Shown: one piece after another, positions 61,311-64,000 of the stretch
Layout of the letters: every line of letters begins with the position of its first letter
Position numbering within the stretch: the stretch's first letter is position 1
From: Mycobacterium sp. 236(2023)
Lineage (GTDB): Bacteria > Actinomycetota > Actinomycetes > Mycobacteriales > Mycobacteriaceae
Direction of reading: 5' to 3'
NCBI RefSeq assembly: GCF_029623955.1
Contig: NZ_JARSBP010000006.1
Coordinates: 1 to 64,000, forward strand
DNA length: 64,000 bases
The notes under the pieces: model-generated
The model's input: the letters and a program-made list of their open reading frames with translations, nothing else
Told to the model about the DNA's origin: nothing
Databases searched by the model: none
Translations under genes and position numbers: made by a program

Positions 61311-63296
61311 ATGCGTGTCGCCCGCCTGTTCAGCATGCTGCTCGCCGTTCTGACCGTCGGACTCCTCTGCGCGCCGGGGGCTACGGCCGAGCCGCCGTTC
61401 CGCGTGCCCGATTACGTGACCGACCGCGCGCAGGTGCTCACACCCGAACAGCTCATCCAGGTCGAGGACGCACTGACGCAGCTCTACGACGGGCAACGGG
61501 TCCGGCTGTGGGTCGTCTACGTCGACGCGTTCGGTCAGAGCGCTGCCGGCTGGGCGCGAACCACCATGCAGCTCAGCGACTTCGGCGACCGCGACGCACT
61601 GCTGGCGATAGCGACGCAGGAACGCGCCTACGCCTTCCAGGTGCACTCATCCGTCATGTCGCAGAGCGCGGCAGCGGCCCTGCAGACCGATGTCATCGAA
61701 CCCGCTTTGCGCAACGACGATTTCGCGGGCGCCGCCGTCGCCGCCGCAGACGGGATCCGCTCGGCACCCTCGGGATCGTCATCCGGTGGCGGGATGTCGT
61801 GGCTCGCGCTGCTCATCCTGCTCGGGCTGCTCGGCGTGGCCGTCGTCGTCCTGTGGCTGTGGGCGCGGCGACGCCGCCGCCAACGCCGGGCGGCCGAATT
61901 CGAGGCGGCCAAGCGCGTCGACCCCGCCGACCCCAACGCCCTGGCGTCGGTACCGCTGGACGCCCTCGACGATCTGAGCAAGGCGATCGTCGTCGACGTC
62001 GACAACGAATTGCGCACCAGCGAGAGCGAACTCGCGATCGCCGTCGACGAATTCGGCGAGCAGGACACCGCCGCGTTCACGCGCGCGGTGACCAATGCGC
62101 GGACGACGCTGACACAGGCGCTCAACGTGCGCCACATCCTCGACGACGCGGTCCCCGAGACGCCGCAACAGCGGCGCGACCTGCTGACCCGCGTCATCGT
62201 GTCCGCCGCGAAAGCCGATCAGGAGCTCGAAGCGCAGCGCGAGGCGTTCGCCGCGCTGCGGGATCTGGTCATCAATGCCCCGACCCGGTTGGACACCCTG
62301 ACCCAGCAGATGATCGATCTGACCACCCGGACCGCGCCCGCCGAACAGACGTTGAGTCGACTGAAGTCGCAATTCGCCGAGACCGCACTCGTTTCGGTGG
62401 CCGACAACATCGACGAGGCCAAACACCGACTGCAATTCGCCGAGCAGAGCATCTCCACGGCGCGCACCCTGGTCGCGCGGCCCGCGGGCAGCCAGGCTGG
62501 GCTGGTCGACGCCATTCATGCCGCGGAGGCCGCGCTCGGCCAGGCCCGCACGCTGCTGGACGCCGTCGATACCGCGTCCACCGATATCAGCCGGGCGGTG
62601 GCCGGTCTTCCCGCCGCGATCGCCGACACGCAGAACGGCATCAGCCAGGCCGGCGCCCAACTGGCGAAGGGCAATCTCGCGGTCGCCGATGATCTCAGTG
62701 CAGCCAGAGATGCTGCGGTGCAGGCGGTGTCGCATGCGCAGAGCGACGGCAGCGCAGATCCTCTCGGAGCGTTCACGCGGCTCGCGCAGGCCGACGCCGA
62801 GCTGGATCGGCTGCTCGCCGACGTCATCCAGGAACGCGAGACCGCCGAACGGCTCAGCCGCACCTTCGACCAGGCCCTTTACACCGCGCAGTCCCGGGTG
62901 CGCGCGGTCTCGGACTACATCGACACCCGGCGCGGCGCGATCGGCCCCGAGGCGCGAACCCGGCTGGCCGAAGCGGTGCGTCAACTGCAGGCCGCACGAG
63001 ACAAGCGTGAGACGAACCTCAGTGAGGCCATCGCCCACGCCAACGGTGCGGCCATGCTGGCCTCACAGGCGCAGTCGCTGGCCAACTCAGACGTCACTGC
63101 CGCGCAACGACACTTCAATGGCCCGTACGGCGGCGGGGGCGGTGGCGGTCAGATGGGCGCCGTGATCGGCGGCATCCTGATCGGCAACCTGCTGTCCGGC
63201 GCGATGCGTGGCGGCCTGGGTGGCGGCGGTTTCGGCGGCGGCTTCGGCGGTGGCGGCGGCGGTGGGGGCTGGAGCGGCGGCGGAGGCCGCTTCTAG
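61311..63296 (+). CDS. TPM-domain membrane protein with glycine-rich tail (Rv2345-like)
   Basis: A 661-residue envelope protein: signal peptide (cleavage near ATA-E27), a TPM domain (about 30-145, VPDYVTDRAQVLTPEQL), one membrane helix near 163-186 (LALLILLGLLGVAVVVLWLWA) followed by an Arg-rich stop, a long cytoplasmic coiled-coil region (about 200-610), and a GGG-rich C-terminus ending WSGGGGRF. The TPM domain and glycine tail recall proteins linked to photosystem II repair and membrane quality control elsewhere, but the mycobacterial role is unknown. ATG 61311 gives the signal peptide. Confidence 0.9.
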   Translation: MRVARLFSMLLAVLTVGLLCAPGATAEPPFRVPDYVTDRAQVLTPEQLIQVEDALTQLYDGQRVRLWVVYVDAFGQSAAGWARTTMQLSDFGDRDALLAIATQERAYAFQVHSSVMSQSAAAALQTDVIEPALRNDDFAGAAVAAADGIRSAPSGSSSGGGMSWLALLILLGLLGVAVVVLWLWARRRRRQRRAAEFEAAKRVDPADPNALASVPLDALDDLSKAIVVDVDNELRTSESELAIAVDEFGEQDTAAFTRAVTNARTTLTQALNVRHILDDAVPETPQQRRDLLTRVIVSAAKADQELEAQREAFAALRDLVINAPTRLDTLTQQMIDLTTRTAPAEQTLSRLKSQFAETALVSVADNIDEAKHRLQFAEQSISTARTLVARPAGSQAGLVDAIHAAEAALGQARTLLDAVDTASTDISRAVAGLPAAIADTQNGISQAGAQLAKGNLAVADDLSAARDAAVQAVSHAQSDGSADPLGAFTRLAQADAELDRLLADVIQERETAERLSRTFDQALYTAQSRVRAVSDYIDTRRGAIGPEARTRLAEAVRQLQAARDKRETNLSEAIAHANGAAMLASQAQSLANSDVTAAQRHFNGPYGGGGGGGQMGAVIGGILIGNLLSGAMRGGLGGGGFGGGFGGGGGGGGWSGGGGRF

Positions 63297-64000
63297 CAGC
63301 CTTTGAGGCGCACCGCGAGGTAGTCGGACACCTCGGACAGCGCCACCCGCTCCTGCGTCATCGCGTCGCGCTCGCGGATCGTGACGGCCTGATCCTCCAG
63401 CGAATCGAAGTCGACCGTGATGCAGAACGGGGTGCCGATCTCATCCTGGCGGCGGTACCGCCGGCCGATGGCGCCCGCATCGTCGAATTCGACGTTCCAC
63501 GACCTCCGCAGCTCGGCAGCCAGATCGCGCGCCTTGGGCGACAGGTCGGCATGCCGCGACAGCGGCAGCACCGCGGCCTTGACCGGCGCCAGTCGCGGAT
63601 CGAGCTTGAGCACCGTGCGCTTGTCGACGCCGCCCTTGGCGTTCGGCGCCTCGTCCTCGTGATAGGCGTCGACCAGAAACGCCATCAGCGAGCGGGTCAG
63701 GCCGGCCGCCGGTTCGATGACGTACGGCACGTACCTCGTATCGTTGGCCTGATCGTAGAACGACAGGTCGACGCCGGAATGCTCTGAGTGCGTGGACAAG
63801 TCGAAGTTCGTCCGGTTGGCGATGCCTTCGAGTTCACCCCACGGGTTGCCCGTGAAGCCGAACTTGTATTCGATGTCGGTGGTGCCCGCCGAGTAGTGCG
63901 ACAGCTTCTCCAGCGGATGCTCGTAGAGCCGCAGATTCTCGGGGTTGATGCCCAGATCGACATACCACTGGAAGCGGGTGTCGATCCAGTACTGGTGCCA
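63293..64000 (-). CDS. glyS: Glycyl-tRNA synthetase, C-terminal part
   Basis: The minus-strand frame is open from the right edge (64000) to a TAG at 63293, giving the last 235 residues. WIDTRFQWYVDLGI, FTGNPWGELEGIANRTNFDLSTHSEHSG and VIEPAAGLTRSLMAFL are typical of the class II dimeric glycyl-tRNA synthetase, and the end is the anticodon-binding domain (GAIGRRYRRQDEIGTPFC). The N-terminal catalytic half is outside the window. Its stop overlaps that of the TPM gene by four bases. Confidence 0.96.
   Translation of the reverse strand, partial: WHQYWIDTRFQWYVDLGINPENLRLYEHPLEKLSHYSAGTTDIEYKFGFTGNPWGELEGIANRTNFDLSTHSEHSGVDLSFYDQANDTRYVPYVIEPAAGLTRSLMAFLVDAYHEDEAPNAKGGVDKRTVLKLDPRLAPVKAAVLPLSRHADLSPKARDLAAELRRSWNVEFDDAGAIGRRYRRQDEIGTPFCITVDFDSLEDQAVTIRERDAMTQERVALSEVSDYLAVRLKGC

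Overview
This window comes from a high-GC actinobacterium, almost certainly a rapidly growing environmental Mycobacterium (Mycolicibacterium). The evidence is the mycothiol-pathway pair at the left edge, a PGRS glycine-rich protein, a 13E12/DUF222 HNH protein, an LppP/LprE-type lipoprotein, an F420-type flavoprotein, GTG and TTG starts, and a right-hand block (lipoprotein, tRNA-Asn, dnaG, dgt, TPM protein, glyS) whose gene content resembles the M. tuberculosis Rv2330c-Rv2357c region. No insertion sequence, prophage or CRISPR array was found. About 60 protein genes and two tRNAs are annotated.

Layout. 1-4.2 kb: end of a mycothiol-dependent dehydrogenase and its metallo-beta-lactamase-fold partner, a frameshifted SHOCT gene, a SABATH-like methyltransferase, a dihydrodipicolinate-reductase-like protein and a secreted protein. 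4.2-9.2 kb: a complete Dpp/Opp-type peptide ABC importer with overlapping genes. 9.2-18 kb: SDR, 13E12 protein, ferredoxin-linked FprB-type reductase, two TetR regulators, a cytochrome P450, a second dihydrodipicolinate-reductase-like protein and a KshA-like Rieske oxygenase, which together look like oxidative catabolism. 18-30 kb: AzlCD amino-acid exporter, alpha/beta hydrolase with an Asp nucleophile, large secreted M4-type metalloprotease, glycosyltransferase, DUF4436 protein, monooxygenase, Nudix, PhoD-like phosphatase, POT peptide transporter, DUF427 and MscS channel. 30-37 kb: orphan TctC-type lipoprotein overlapping a GAF-PP2C phosphatase, then an acetolactate synthase/decarboxylase pair (acetoin route), an SDR and a DMT exporter.

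37-45 kb is the most unusual part. It holds a 1174-residue PGRS protein without a PE domain that ends in an Ig-like domain and a C39-like cysteine peptidase domain, an orphan proteasome-like Ntn hydrolase, an F420/PPOX protein, a GAF-ANTAR regulator, and a tightly coupled operon of glycosyltransferase, atypical 6-pyruvoyl-tetrahydropterin-synthase-like protein and SDR that looks like an undescribed pterin-related pathway.

45-52 kb: tRNA-Ile2(CAT) and, on the same strand, an operon of fused S-A-A ECF transporter, EcfT, TldD, TldE and an AhpD-like protein. 52-54.5 kb: MarR regulator and MFS exporter sharing a CATAG-N5-CTATR operator, then a VIT family transporter. 54.6-64 kb: acyl-CoA oxidase-like protein, lipoprotein, tRNA-Asn with its own promoter and terminator, two small proteins, DnaG, Dgt, a TPM-domain membrane protein and the 3' part of glyS.
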